DNA of 63,223 nt from NCBI GenBank assembly GCA_013152085.1, contig JAADHC010000011.1, forward strand, positions 1 through 63,223, given 5' to 3'. Positions 53,110-61,632 of the stretch are shown here, piece after piece. The notes beneath the pieces are model-generated. The model was not told the origin of the DNA. It ran no database searches and saw nothing but the letters and a program-made list of their open reading frames with translations. Both the position numbers and the translations under genes were made by a program. Every line of letters starts with the position of its first letter. Position 1 is the stretch's first letter. Origin of the DNA: Chlorobiota bacterium. Its GTDB lineage: Bacteria; Bacteroidota; Bacteroidia; Bacteroidales; VadinHA17.

Positions 53110-53264
53110 TATTCCGCTTTTCTGTTTTCCGGAACATTAATCTGGTCTGTCAGGGGAATTTACTGCCAGACTGTATTTTTGCAAAAGTTTATTTGCAGGG
53201 AAGGTTTGTATTTTAACTTCCCGTCAAAAATCCACATATTTGCTTCCGATTAATATCTCCTGAC

Positions 53265-54056
53265 ATGAAGTCCGGGCATATACGTTTAAAATATTCTATT
53301 TCCCCGATATTCTCATTATTGTCCCTCACTTTCCCATTATTTTCAGCGCAGCAGGTTGGTAATAATCCCCCTGTTCTGACTCCGGATACCGTGATTTCAC
53401 ACAATCTTTTGTCACAGCCGTCACTGTATATCTCATCCGGGCTGATCACTACCGGCATATACCTGAATGCTGCCGGAAACGGGAAAATGAAGGTAAATTT
53501 CCAGGATTACGTACAGGAGCTATTCCCGGGTTTTCAAACCAACGTCGACGATTATCTCCAGTGGTTTCCGGCCCTGGAAATGGGGATAGCTGATCTTGCA
53601 GGTTATGATGCTGCTCATTCACCTCTTCATCAGGCAGGATTGTATATGATCTCCGTCACGGCAAATGCCCTTATCGTCTCAGGGCTGAAAGAGATCACAG
53701 GGATAACACGGCCAAACGGAGGAGGCCATGCATTTCCGTCCGGGCATACTTCAAACGCTTTTGTTAATGCAACCGTGCTATACCTGGAATTCAGGGATAA
53801 AAACAAAATCCTGGCATGGAGCGGATATATTTTCGCCACTACTACCGGGATACTTCGGATCATGAACAATGCCCATTGGGTTTCGGACGTTGTTGCCGGA
53901 GCAGGCATAGGAATTCTCATCCCTCATGTCATATATGCCATCGATCCGTTTAAGAATTTTAAAGGAAAACAGAATAAACAGCAATCCTCAAACTTTATCT
54001 TTATGCCGTTAGTCCTTCCCGGCCATTTTTCTTTTTCCCTTTCCTATACCTTTTAA
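53265..54056 (+). CDS. PAP2-family phosphatase, exported
   Basis: This 263-residue protein has a signal peptide (IFSLLSLTFPLFSA). The three acid-phosphatase motifs are present: KEITGITRP near 145-153, PSGHTSN near 161-167, and R-I-M-N-N-A-H-W-V-S-D near 201-211 with the catalytic histidine. Such enzymes dephosphorylate lipid phosphates (for example undecaprenyl pyrophosphate or phosphatidyl intermediates) outside the inner membrane. The exact substrate is not clear from sequence. The end is a basic tail followed by beta-strand-like sequence. Confidence 0.85.
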   Translation: MKSGHIRLKYSISPIFSLLSLTFPLFSAQQVGNNPPVLTPDTVISHNLLSQPSLYISSGLITTGIYLNAAGNGKMKVNFQDYVQELFPGFQTNVDDYLQWFPALEMGIADLAGYDAAHSPLHQAGLYMISVTANALIVSGLKEITGITRPNGGGHAFPSGHTSNAFVNATVLYLEFRDKNKILAWSGYIFATTTGILRIMNNAHWVSDVVAGAGIGILIPHVIYAIDPFKNFKGKQNKQQSSNFIFMPLVLPGHFSFSLSYTF

Positions 54057-54197
54057 ATTCCATGTTTAGAACTGACGAAGTTCTGTTTTGCTGATGAATT
54101 CATGACGGCAAATTCAACACAGATGTCCGTTGCCGGAGCCGGCAATAAATCCGGGCACCTGTTTTGGCAGGGTTACAAAATACCTGGCTGAAACTGA

Positions 54198-54227
54198 TTT
54201 GCCTGCAGACATTTTCTTTTACCTTTG
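54198..54227 (+). promoter_or_regulatory. Strong Bacteroidota promoter before the rlmN leader
   Basis: TTTG (54198-54201), 18 bases, then TACCTTTG (54220-54227). Both boxes match the consensus. Transcription should start near 54234, about 7 bases before the leader ATG. Confidence 0.7.
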
Positions 54228-54240
54228 CTGACGAACGGAA

Positions 54241-54318
54241 ATGGTAGTTGAAGTACGCAATCTGTTGATCAAAAAGGGTATCCCCTTTAACCGGATTCGT
54301 ACTGAAATCTATTTTTAA
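54241..54318 (+). CDS. 25-codon leader frame upstream of rlmN
   Basis: ATG 54241 to TAA 54318 encodes MVVEVRNLLIKKGIP then FNRIRTEIYF. It starts just after the promoter and ends 3 bases before the rlmN ATG. It could be a leader peptide whose translation couples to or regulates rlmN, or a remnant of a reductase C-terminus (the closing T-E-I-Y-F looks like one). Not seen in a named family. Confidence 0.4.
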   Translation: MVVEVRNLLIKKGIPFNRIRTEIYF

Positions 54319-54321
54319 ATT

Positions 54322-55371
54322 ATGGAACCCCTTTTTGGCAAAACACTCAGCGAATTGAAAAACCTGGCTGAAAAATCCGGATTGCCACGGTATACGGGAA
54401 AACAAATGGCTGACTGGCTCTACAAAAAACATACAGGTTCGGTTGCAGAAATGACCAACCTGTCAAAAAGAGCCCGTGAAACCCTGTCAGAAAAATACAC
54501 GATCGGGCTGTCCTCTCCGGTTAATGTAGTTGTTTCATCCGATGGTACAAAAAAATACCTGTTTAAAACACCTTCCGGACATTATGTCGAAGCTGCTTAT
54601 ATACCGGAAAAAAAAAGACATACACTCTGTATCAGTTCGCAGATGGGTTGCAAAATGGGCTGTTTGTTTTGTATGACGGGGAAACAGGGGTTTCAGGGAA
54701 ATCTTTCGACTAATGAAATTCTGAACCAAATCGTTTCCATACCCGAAAAAAACCTGCTAACCAATATTGTATACATGGGAATGGGTGAACCTATGGATAA
54801 TCCCGAAGCTGTAATGTCCGGCATAGAAATTCTTACTTCTGAGTGGGGCTTCGCCATGAGCCCGCGAAGGATCACCCTTTCAACCATTGGTCTGCTCCCG
54901 GCTATGAAAACCTACATGGACCGGAGCGATTGCCATTTGGCTATCAGCCTGCATTCCCCTTTTGATAAAGAACGAAAACAACTCATGCCCATACAATCGG
55001 TTTATCCGGTCGAAGAAGTAATCAGGTTTGTCAAATCATACGACTGGCAAGGGCAACGGCGTATCTCATTTGAATATATCCTGTTTAAGGGGCTTAATGA
55101 CACACCGGTTCATGTTAAAGAGCTTGCCCGCCTGTTAAACGGCCTCCGCTGCCGGATCAACCTGATCCATTTTCACGAAATCCCTGAAACTCCTTTAAGA
55201 GCCGCTTCCTTGCAGGAAATGGAAGATTTCAGGGACCAGCTAAAACAAAAAGGAATTTTCACAACCATACGGCGATCCAGGGGCCAGGATATTGATGCTG
55301 CCTGCGGTTTGTTATCCACAAAGAAACTTTTGGAGGAAAATGTGGAAAAGCCAAAACCCCTATCTTTGTAA
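54322..55371 (+). CDS. rlmN: 23S rRNA (adenine2503-C2)-methyltransferase
   Basis: This 349-residue radical-SAM enzyme methylates C2 of A2503 in 23S rRNA and of A37 in some tRNAs. The [4Fe-4S] cysteines C110, C114 and C117 are in CKMGCLFC. The following M-T-G-K-Q-G-F-Q-G-N-L is the family signature. I-V-Y-M-G-M-G-E-P-M-D-N lies near 150 and L-A-I-S-L-H-S-P near 212. The C-terminal RGQDIDAACG (near 335) carries the second catalytic cysteine. The N-terminal accessory domain (LPRYTGKQMADWLYKK) is intact. It is probably transcribed from the strong promoter upstream of the 25-codon leader. Confidence 0.96.
   Translation: MEPLFGKTLSELKNLAEKSGLPRYTGKQMADWLYKKHTGSVAEMTNLSKRARETLSEKYTIGLSSPVNVVVSSDGTKKYLFKTPSGHYVEAAYIPEKKRHTLCISSQMGCKMGCLFCMTGKQGFQGNLSTNEILNQIVSIPEKNLLTNIVYMGMGEPMDNPEAVMSGIEILTSEWGFAMSPRRITLSTIGLLPAMKTYMDRSDCHLAISLHSPFDKERKQLMPIQSVYPVEEVIRFVKSYDWQGQRRISFEYILFKGLNDTPVHVKELARLLNGLRCRINLIHFHEIPETPLRAASLQEMEDFRDQLKQKGIFTTIRRSRGQDIDAACGLLSTKKLLEENVEKPKPLSL
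55361..55368 (+). promoter_or_regulatory. -7 element for the DUF2905 gene, within rlmN
   Basis: TATCTTTG matches TAnnTTTG and overlaps the last codons of rlmN. It lies 15 bases before the next start codon, allowing separate expression. Confidence 0.5.
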
Positions 55372-55383
55372 AAAACCTGGACC

Positions 55384-55611
55384 ATGCAACAAGCTGCGAA
55401 AATCCTGATCATCATCGGAGTCGTACTTGTAATTATGGGAATTATTCTTTGGCTCGCCGGAAACAGGTTTTCCTGGTTCGGGCATTTACCCGGAGATATC
55501 CATATTCGCAAAGAAAATTTTTCCTTCTATTTCCCCCTGACTTCCATGTTGCTCCTTTCTGCTGCTCTAAGCTTTATTATATGGATCATCAGTAAGTTTT
55601 CCGGGAAATAA
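55384..55611 (+). CDS. DUF2905 membrane protein
   Basis: This 75-residue protein has two membrane helices (KILIIIGVVLVIMGIILWL and MLLLSAALSFIIWII). The connecting polar phrase FSWFGHLPGDIHI..ENFSFYFPL is the DUF2905 signature. Complete and of normal length. The family is widespread and uncharacterised. Confidence 0.85.
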   Translation: MQQAAKILIIIGVVLVIMGIILWLAGNRFSWFGHLPGDIHIRKENFSFYFPLTSMLLLSAALSFIIWIISKFSGK

Positions 55612-55735
55612 TTATTATATATTTAAATACATTATATATATATATTAATAAATCCCCTGGGAACGATTATACGACAAGCATCCTGCAGACAGCATTACCT
55701 GAAGTAATAACAAGGACGGATATCCGGGGCTAACC

Positions 55736-56170
55736 TTAAAATACGAGAACTTCTGTTTCAGGATCTTTGATATATTTTGTCAGCAGGCCACCCATTCCTT
55801 TTACATCAACATCCAGGTTGCGAAGTGTTTCCGTAACTCCGTACTGGTCAGCACACCAGACACAGGCTTCCATGACGACACCTGCTTTTTCAAACTGCCT
55901 GATTTTTGATTGGACTTCTTTGTCTCCTGCCAGCAAACGTGATGAAGGACCCCAGACAATAACGGTAACCTTATCAAACCAATGCTGTTTTTTTGCATTC
56001 AGGATGTATATATACATCATTTTTGTAAATACCTCCCTGTCACCGGTAGACCACAAAACGGCCAGTTTGTTTTTCTCCGGTTGTTCAGTCTGATGAGTCT
56101 GTGCACCAACCTTGCCGGCCAGAGGGAAAAACAACAACATCAGGAAAACATAATTTTTCAGATTTTTCAT
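55736..56170 (-). CDS. Exported DsrE-family protein
   Basis: This 144-residue protein has a signal peptide (YVFLMLLFFPLAGKVGAQ). The DsrE-like alpha/beta core includes LAVLWSTGDREVFTKMMYIYI and VIVWGPSSRLLAGD. V-M-E-A-C-V-W-C-A-D near 107-115 has a C-x-x-C pair that could bind or shuttle sulfur. Family members handle sulfur or act in tRNA 2-thiolation. Here the signal peptide means a periplasmic role, unknown. Gap of 146 bases to the divergent EamA gene. Confidence 0.8.
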   Translation of the reverse strand: MKNLKNYVFLMLLFFPLAGKVGAQTHQTEQPEKNKLAVLWSTGDREVFTKMMYIYILNAKKQHWFDKVTVIVWGPSSRLLAGDKEVQSKIRQFEKAGVVMEACVWCADQYGVTETLRNLDVDVKGMGGLLTKYIKDPETEVLVF

Positions 56171-56316
56171 CGTGCAAGTCTTTTAAGATTTTATGTTTTG
56201 TAAGATATAAAACCTGCAGGCATCATACAAGGGTTAATTACAGACAATTTATACCTCAGATATACGAAAACCGATGTGTTTTCCTTTCTTTGCATGTCTT
56301 TATGCAAGGTTAAATC

Positions 56317-57261
56317 ATGTCTGACGATCTAAAAGGGATTCTGTTTGCCGGCCTTGCTGCCCTGATGTGGGGCGTTCTGGCTATTGCACTTAAAGTAGCT
56401 TTGGGAGATGTTCCACCTGCCTCTGTCGTTTGGTTCAGATTCCTGGTGGCATTTCTTATCATGTTTCTTTACCTTGTTTCCTTTAACCGGAAATCTCTGC
56501 GACTGTTTATAAAACCTCCGCTCAAATTGATTATTACTGCATTGCTCCTTGGCTTGAATTACTTTGGATTTATCTACGGTTTAAGCTTCACTACACCCGG
56601 AAATGCACAGCTTTTTATCCAGACCGGTCCACTGGCACTTGCTTTTGCAGGCATCGTTATTTTCAGGGAACGGGTAACGCTCAGACAGATCTTTGGATTT
56701 ATGCTTGTCACCGCCGGATTTATTCTTTTTTATTTCAGACAAATTGAAGCCGTTATGGGAAGTCATGCGCTCTATAACAAAGGAATATTCTGGATCATTA
56801 CGGGCGGACTGTCATGGGCAGGTTTCAGTGTATTTCAGAAACAACTTGTACAAAACCATTCAGCAGCAGCATTGAATACTTTCATTTTCGGTTTGTGTAC
56901 AATTGTTTTTCTGCCAGCCGTTAAATATAATGTATTTACCCACCTTTCGACCGGGAATATTGTTCTGCTTATCTTTCTCGGGATAAATACCGTTATTGCA
57001 TACGGAGCACTGGCAATGGCATTAAAGTTTACCGAAGCAAAAAAGATCAGCATTATCGTAACCCTGAATCCGCTGATTACCTTCAGTACCATGGGAATAC
57101 TGGCGGGTTTGCAGGTTTCATGGATCACCCCCGAACATCTGGATTCACTGAGTATCCTGGGTGCTGTTTTGGTTATTGCCGGAGCTGTAATGGTTATCCT
57201 GAAAAAGCAGCCTGGAAAACAGAAATTACCGGTTGATGTTATTTCCCGTTCATCGCATTAA
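56317..57261 (+). CDS. EamA/DMT-family transporter
   Basis: This 314-residue membrane protein has ten hydrophobic segments in two repeated halves. GILFAGLAALMWGVLAIALK near residues 5-24 opens the first EamA domain and GGLSWAGFSVFQKQL near 160 the second. DMT transporters export small metabolites such as amino acids; the solute is not predictable. A K-K-Q-P-rich tail closes it. Its last 23 bases overlap the convergent isochorismatase-like gene. Confidence 0.88.
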   Translation: MSDDLKGILFAGLAALMWGVLAIALKVALGDVPPASVVWFRFLVAFLIMFLYLVSFNRKSLRLFIKPPLKLIITALLLGLNYFGFIYGLSFTTPGNAQLFIQTGPLALAFAGIVIFRERVTLRQIFGFMLVTAGFILFYFRQIEAVMGSHALYNKGIFWIITGGLSWAGFSVFQKQLVQNHSAAALNTFIFGLCTIVFLPAVKYNVFTHLSTGNIVLLIFLGINTVIAYGALAMALKFTEAKKISIIVTLNPLITFSTMGILAGLQVSWITPEHLDSLSILGAVLVIAGAVMVILKKQPGKQKLPVDVISRSSH

Positions 57262-57850
57262 GGAACGACTGCACATCCATAACCCTGCCGTAATAACGGT
57301 CGAGTGAAGCAAGTGTGGAAAGATGCACATCCTCAGCTATGATTGTTTTTCCATAATAAACCAGGTCACGGGTGGCACAGGCATCCGACAAAACCGTACA
57401 GGTATACCCCAGGTCATGGGCTGCACGGGTAGCCGCTTCAAGGCACATGTGTGTCTGCATACCGCAGATTACCAGATATCTGATATTCTTTGATCTCAGA
57501 TACTGATCCAGACCGGTATTCAGAAAGGCGTTTACTTCGGTTTTGGTAAATACTTTTTCTCCGTTATGCGGGGTTACGGTTTTATAAATGTCTGCAAAAC
57601 TGCGTGCAGCATGTTTAACATGAATCACTTCCATCTTATTCTCCCTGAAAAAGGCAAGTACCTGTGAAGCTTTGTCTGCCGCTACTTCAGGGTTTACCAG
57701 TGGCAGGGTCCCTCCCGGAAAATAGAAATCCTGAATATCGATCAACATCAATGCCGTGGAATCCTTTGGCAACACCAGGTGAGTGTTCCGGGACACGGCA
57801 GGAGAAATCATGATCCAAACCAGAAGACTCAGGATGATTATTTTTTTCAT
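57239..57850 (-). CDS. Isochorismatase-like cysteine hydrolase, exported
   Basis: This 203-residue protein has a signal peptide (IIILSLLVWIMISPAVS). ALMLIDIQDFYFPGG near 33-47 carries the catalytic Asp. I-H-V-K-H-A-A near 76 carries the Lys, and LVICGMQTHMCLEAATRAA near 125-145 the catalytic Cys, so the triad is complete. Such enzymes hydrolyse isochorismate, nicotinamide or carbamoyl compounds. The export signal is unusual for a metabolic hydrolase. Confidence 0.85.
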   Translation of the reverse strand: MKKIIILSLLVWIMISPAVSRNTHLVLPKDSTALMLIDIQDFYFPGGTLPLVNPEVAADKASQVLAFFRENKMEVIHVKHAARSFADIYKTVTPHNGEKVFTKTEVNAFLNTGLDQYLRSKNIRYLVICGMQTHMCLEAATRAAHDLGYTCTVLSDACATRDLVYYGKTIIAEDVHLSTLASLDRYYGRVMDVQSFLNAMNGK

Positions 57851-57950
57851 TTGTCTGATTTTTTTGCTAATGTAATAAATAATCTTTGCCGGGAATGAAG
57901 AAGATATCGCATTATGTTATAAATCTTTTTTACTTTGCTAATGATGACAA

Positions 57951-58655
57951 ATGCACCTGCCCATGGCCGTTCAGTTTCCTGATCCTGAAAGTGCAGATGA
58001 ACAGGGCTTACTCGCTGTTGGAGGAAACCTGGAGCCTGAAACCCTTCTGAAGGCATACAAATCGGGAATTTTCCCGTGGTACGCCGAAGGGCAGCCTATA
58101 TTCTGGTGGAGTCCTGATCCAAGGATGATTTTATATCCGGGAGAGTTCAGGATCTCTCACAGCCTGAAACAAACATTGCATAAACCTGATTTGCATTGCA
58201 CTTTTGACACTTCTTTTCCTGAAGTCATCAGATGGTGCTCGAAGATAGAACGGGAAGGCCAGGAAGGGACATGGCTCACTCCTGAAATGATTAAAGCCTA
58301 TACACTTCTTCATAAGATGGGATATGCACATTCGGTGGAAACATGGTTTGATGGAAAACTTGCAGGAGGTTTATATGGTATCGCTATTGGCAGGGTATTT
58401 TTCGGTGAATCAATGTTTCATCTGGTTCGGGATGCATCCAAAGTGGCACTTTACTATCTGGTACAATTTCTGAAAATTAATCATTTTGAACTAATTGATG
58501 TCCAGCAATCAACGGCTCACCTGAGACATCTGGGTGCAATAGAAATTTCCCGCAGTGATTTCTTGGAACAAATAAAAAAGGCATGTGCCAAAAAAGGGGT
58601 TTTGGGCAAATGGCACACGGAAACGGAACCACGATCTTCGACAACAGATACTTAA
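57951..58655 (+). CDS. aat: Leucyl/phenylalanyl-tRNA--protein transferase
   Basis: This enzyme (about 234 residues) adds Leu or Phe from tRNA to proteins with N-terminal Lys or Arg, marking them for ClpAP. The signature run FPDPESADEQGLLAVGGNLEPE is split here as FPDPESADEQG and LLAVGGNL. GIFPWYAEGQPIFWWSPDPR (residues 39-58) is the tRNA-binding heart, and GLYGIAIGRVFFGESMF near 137-153 the catalytic core. The ATG at 57963 is an alternative start. The C-terminus is normal. It stands alone between the exported hydrolase and the iron-sulfur gene. Confidence 0.95.
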   Translation: MHLPMAVQFPDPESADEQGLLAVGGNLEPETLLKAYKSGIFPWYAEGQPIFWWSPDPRMILYPGEFRISHSLKQTLHKPDLHCTFDTSFPEVIRWCSKIEREGQEGTWLTPEMIKAYTLLHKMGYAHSVETWFDGKLAGGLYGIAIGRVFFGESMFHLVRDASKVALYYLVQFLKINHFELIDVQQSTAHLRHLGAIEISRSDFLEQIKKACAKKGVLGKWHTETEPRSSTTDT

Positions 58656-58769
58656 CGGTTGAACAAAAGGAAAACCGGGAATTTCAAATATTTTAACATC
58701 TGTCATTTTTATAATTGATTTAAATTAATACAATGGGTTTCCCCTTTTGCGGCAAACGCCATGAATTTT

Positions 58770-60137
58770 TTATTTGGTGATTCTATCCGTGTCAGGATTT
58801 AACCATTCCGGTACTTGACGGGGAATTGGTTTTCTTCCGTAAAAGAGGTTATCCAGAGGCAGGGCAAGACGATTGACTAACCATGATTTGCGGATTCCCA
58901 GGCGTACAAGCCGGTGAAACAGGTTATCGGAATGAGAATAGGGGCACACAGCTACACACCGCCCGCAATCGGTACCGGTAACGGTCCAGTAGGTATAGCA
59001 GGCTTCCTGGTTGATCTGCCAGCGTGTTATGCCCCTGACAGGTTTAGGATGGCGGGAAGAAATCGCCTTTACCGGGCAATTATCAGCACATTTCATGCAA
59101 CGTATGCAAAAATCCGTGATGGTTCTATCCTCCTTATATTGATCAGGTTGCAATGGCATATCGGTTGTTACGACACCTATTCTAACCCGCGGACCAAGCC
59201 GGGGAGTCATTAATAAACCCATACGGCCGATCTCTCCCAATCCGGCATCCCGGGCTACCAGAGGGCATACAACCAGATAGTGCCCGTCGATGTGGGCTCG
59301 GGCCGAATATCCGAGTTTGCGAATATATCGTGCCAATACCACTGCTATTTTACCTGCCTCAAGATATTGTGTAGCGGATTCCATAACCGAAGGCCCCAGT
59401 GGCCCCGTTGCGATCATCCCCTCCTCCATTTCAACCGTAAATGCAAAGGCATATTTATGTCCGGGGACGATCTTTTCACCATAATTATACGACCGGCCAC
59501 CCGTATGGTAAAAGTGGTAATGCTGCAACCCGGTTATACCTGAGCTTACAGCCCCCATTTTTTTTGCCCATGATTTTAATAGCCGGCTCATTCCCACCGG
59601 GTTGACCGTTACTTTTTGATCTGCAACACCTCCCTCAACATCCCCGGCAAGTGTCTCTACCGTATCAAAAAGCGCACCGGCTGCAAAAAAGGTAAACGGA
59701 TCAAACAGTTTTGCATCAGGACTTAATAACCCCGGTTTCCCCCGGAAAATATCATCGGGTTCTTTTTTCTCCGGATGTCTGGAATAATAATCTTCAAATT
59801 CAGGCATACCGGGCCTGAGCAGACGACGGGAGAACATGATATCCCGTTCGTCCAAGCTTTCACCAGGGGCTTTGTCCACAGGTACTTTCTTGACCTGTGG
59901 CGGCAAAATGACAAAAAAGGTAACAATAAAAATTAAAAATACCATACCTGTGCTAAAAGAAGATGGCAGGCTCCCGGCAAACAAAAAGATCATTATTCCC
60001 GGAATGAAAAAGAGTGCCACTGACCAGAGAACCGCCCGTAATACTCTTTCCCTGAGAAATGTATAAATCATCCAGATAGAGAGGAAACTCAGAACAATTC
60101 CTGTTCCGGTGATAATGACAGATGAAAAAAGTAACAT
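58770..60137 (-). CDS. Membrane-anchored reductive-dehalogenase-like iron-sulfur protein
   Basis: This 455-residue protein has three N-terminal membrane segments (about residues 5-25, 35-55 and 60-82) and no twin-arginine signal. The cytoplasmic-type body resembles RdhA/QueG. Two ferredoxin motifs are intact: CIRCMKCADNCP near 342 and C-x10-C-x2-C-x3-C-P near 375-395. The cobalamin-binding half contains Y-L-V-V-C-P-L-V-A-R-D-A-G-L-G-E-I-G near 285-302, a typical dehalogenase phrase. It may reduce halogenated or other compounds by a B12-iron-sulfur mechanism. No RdhB anchor gene is present, as the anchor is fused. The actual substrate is not known. Confidence 0.75.
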   Translation of the reverse strand: MLLFSSVIITGTGIVLSFLSIWMIYTFLRERVLRAVLWSVALFFIPGIMIFLFAGSLPSSFSTGMVFLIFIVTFFVILPPQVKKVPVDKAPGESLDERDIMFSRRLLRPGMPEFEDYYSRHPEKKEPDDIFRGKPGLLSPDAKLFDPFTFFAAGALFDTVETLAGDVEGGVADQKVTVNPVGMSRLLKSWAKKMGAVSSGITGLQHYHFYHTGGRSYNYGEKIVPGHKYAFAFTVEMEEGMIATGPLGPSVMESATQYLEAGKIAVVLARYIRKLGYSARAHIDGHYLVVCPLVARDAGLGEIGRMGLLMTPRLGPRVRIGVVTTDMPLQPDQYKEDRTITDFCIRCMKCADNCPVKAISSRHPKPVRGITRWQINQEACYTYWTVTGTDCGRCVAVCPYSHSDNLFHRLVRLGIRKSWLVNRLALPLDNLFYGRKPIPRQVPEWLNPDTDRITK

Positions 60138-60169
60138 AATCCCAAAGATAGCATGTCGTGTGTGGAAAT

Positions 60170-60196
60170 AAAAAAAGGCCGGAAAAATCCCGGCCT
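60170..60196 (-). terminator. Intrinsic terminator after the bTHX gene
   Basis: On the minus strand AGGCCGG, loop, CCGGCCT is followed by a U-run (60170-60176), 23 bases after the gene's stop. Confidence 0.8.
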
Positions 60197-60218
60197 CTGT
60201 CTGATTAAACAGAAATCC

Positions 60219-60767
60219 CTATTTTGTTTTTTTCTTCTCTTTCTCTTCTTTCCCGGAAGTTTTGGTTTTTTCCGGTGCTTTTGCAGCAGTCGTTGACTTG
60301 GCAGTCTTTTTAACAGCAGGTTTTTTTTCAGCTTTATCCTTCGTTTCTTTTTTTCCTGTTACTTTGGCGGAGGTTGCCTTTGCTTCTGTTTTTTTGGTTG
60401 CTGTTGTGCTTTTTTTTGCCGTTGATTTTTTCGTTGTGGCTTTTGCAGTTGTGGATGGTTTTTTCGATTTCGTAGATTTCTTTTCAACTTCTTTGGATTT
60501 CTCTCCGACGGCTTTGGGTTCTTCAACCTTTACTTCTTTGGCAGAAGGTGCAGATACCGCCTTTTTTAAAGTATCGGTCTTAGCTTTTGGAGTGGATTTT
60601 TTCGGTTGAACTTTTTTCTCAACAACTTTTTCTGCTACTACGGTTTCAGGCTTTCCCTCTTTTGATTTACCTAACAAAGGAATTCTTCTTTTTTTACGTG
60701 GTCTGCGTACACCGTATGTTCCACTGAACAATTTACCCCTTCTCGTTTTGATATCACCTTTTCCCAT
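60219..60767 (-). CDS. Ribosomal protein bTHX with long lysine/alanine-rich tail
   Basis: The first 28 residues MGKGDIKTRRGKLFSGTYG plus VRRPRKKRR are the bTHX (Thx) small-subunit protein, normally about 30-80 residues. The remaining 150 residues are low-complexity K/A/T/E/S with motifs like KKSTAKK, TATKKTEAK and AEKKPAVKK, similar in composition to histone H1 tails. bTHX sits at the top of the 30S head; the tail would be disordered and could bind rRNA or DNA. The start and the conserved N-terminus are unambiguous. The gene has its own terminator. Confidence 0.85.
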   Translation of the reverse strand: MGKGDIKTRRGKLFSGTYGVRRPRKKRRIPLLGKSKEGKPETVVAEKVVEKKVQPKKSTPKAKTDTLKKAVSAPSAKEVKVEEPKAVGEKSKEVEKKSTKSKKPSTTAKATTKKSTAKKSTTATKKTEAKATSAKVTGKKETKDKAEKKPAVKKTAKSTTAAKAPEKTKTSGKEEKEKKKTK

Positions 60768-60895
60768 AATTAATAGTTTTAATTACTGTTTTGTATTGAC
60801 CCGCAAAAGTAATAAACTTCTGGTGAAGTTGCTAATATTGATCCGGCTCCCCGGCACCTTTGGGAATTCCATACCTCCTGTCCCCGTAATATCAT

Positions 60896-60903
60896 TACCT
60901 TTG
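60896..60903 (+). promoter_or_regulatory. -7 element for the DUF4918 gene
   Basis: TACCTTTG is a full match to TAnnTTTG, 19 bases before the ATG at 60923. No TTTG at -33. Confidence 0.5.
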
Positions 60904-60922
60904 ATTACAAATTCACCAACAT

Positions 60923-61588
60923 ATGGAACTTTCCGGAAAAATCATCTCCTTTTTACATCATCTTGCATTAGAAAAACCTGTTCCGACAGGTATTAAAGTA
61001 ATGAATCCATACCTTCAGGAGGAAGTTAAAAGGGTTACCCGGTTATTCTACAATAAATTTTATCAGGATAAAAAAAAACGGATGATGATCCTTGGTATCA
61101 ATCCCGGCCGTTTCGGTGCGGGAATTACGGGTATATCATTTACGGATCCGATCCGGCTGGAAGATATTTGCGGAATACCAAATTATTTTACAAAAAGACA
61201 GGAAACCTCATCGGTTTTTATTTATGAGATGATTCATTTGTATGGTGGATGTGAACGATTCTACAACCGTTATTATGTTACTGCCGTATGTCCGCTGGGT
61301 TTCACGTACCAGGGAAAGAATCTCAATTACTATGACCGGAAAGATCTCGAAAATGCTGTCATGGATTTTATTATCCGGACGATCCGGGAACAATTTGATT
61401 TCGGAATAAACCGGGAAAAAGCCTTTTGCATCGGTGAAGGGAAGAACTACACTTATTTAATGCGGTTGAACGACAAGCATCATTTTTTTAATAAAATAAT
61501 ACCGCTACCTCACCCACGGTTTGTGATGCAATATCGATTCAGGGAAAAAAATAAATACTTAAATTCTTATCTCGAATTACTGAAGTAA
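60923..61588 (+). CDS. DUF4918 / SMUG2-like uracil-DNA glycosylase-superfamily protein
   Basis: This 221-residue protein has motif 1 of the UDG superfamily, ILGINPGRFGAGITGI (about residues 56-71), and motif 2-like LPHPRFVMQYR near the C-terminus (about 197-207). Y-V-T-A-V-C-P-L-G-F-T lies in between. This layout fits the Bacteroidota DUF4918/SMUG2 group. It would remove uracil or damaged pyrimidine from DNA by cutting the glycosidic bond. Activity is not proven for most members. Confidence 0.8.
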   Translation: MELSGKIISFLHHLALEKPVPTGIKVMNPYLQEEVKRVTRLFYNKFYQDKKKRMMILGINPGRFGAGITGISFTDPIRLEDICGIPNYFTKRQETSSVFIYEMIHLYGGCERFYNRYYVTAVCPLGFTYQGKNLNYYDRKDLENAVMDFIIRTIREQFDFGINREKAFCIGEGKNYTYLMRLNDKHHFFNKIIPLPHPRFVMQYRFREKNKYLNSYLELLK

Positions 61589-61632
61589 TTCACAGAAGTT
61601 TCAGAATGGATCTGCCTGCACTCCCGTTTTGG

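Noticed and set aside
60262-60609. 115-codon hydrophobic frame on the plus strand opposite bTHX
   Set aside because: It is the mirror of the lysine/alanine-rich tail; reverse complement of K/A codons gives F/A/V-rich frames. No promoter or family match.
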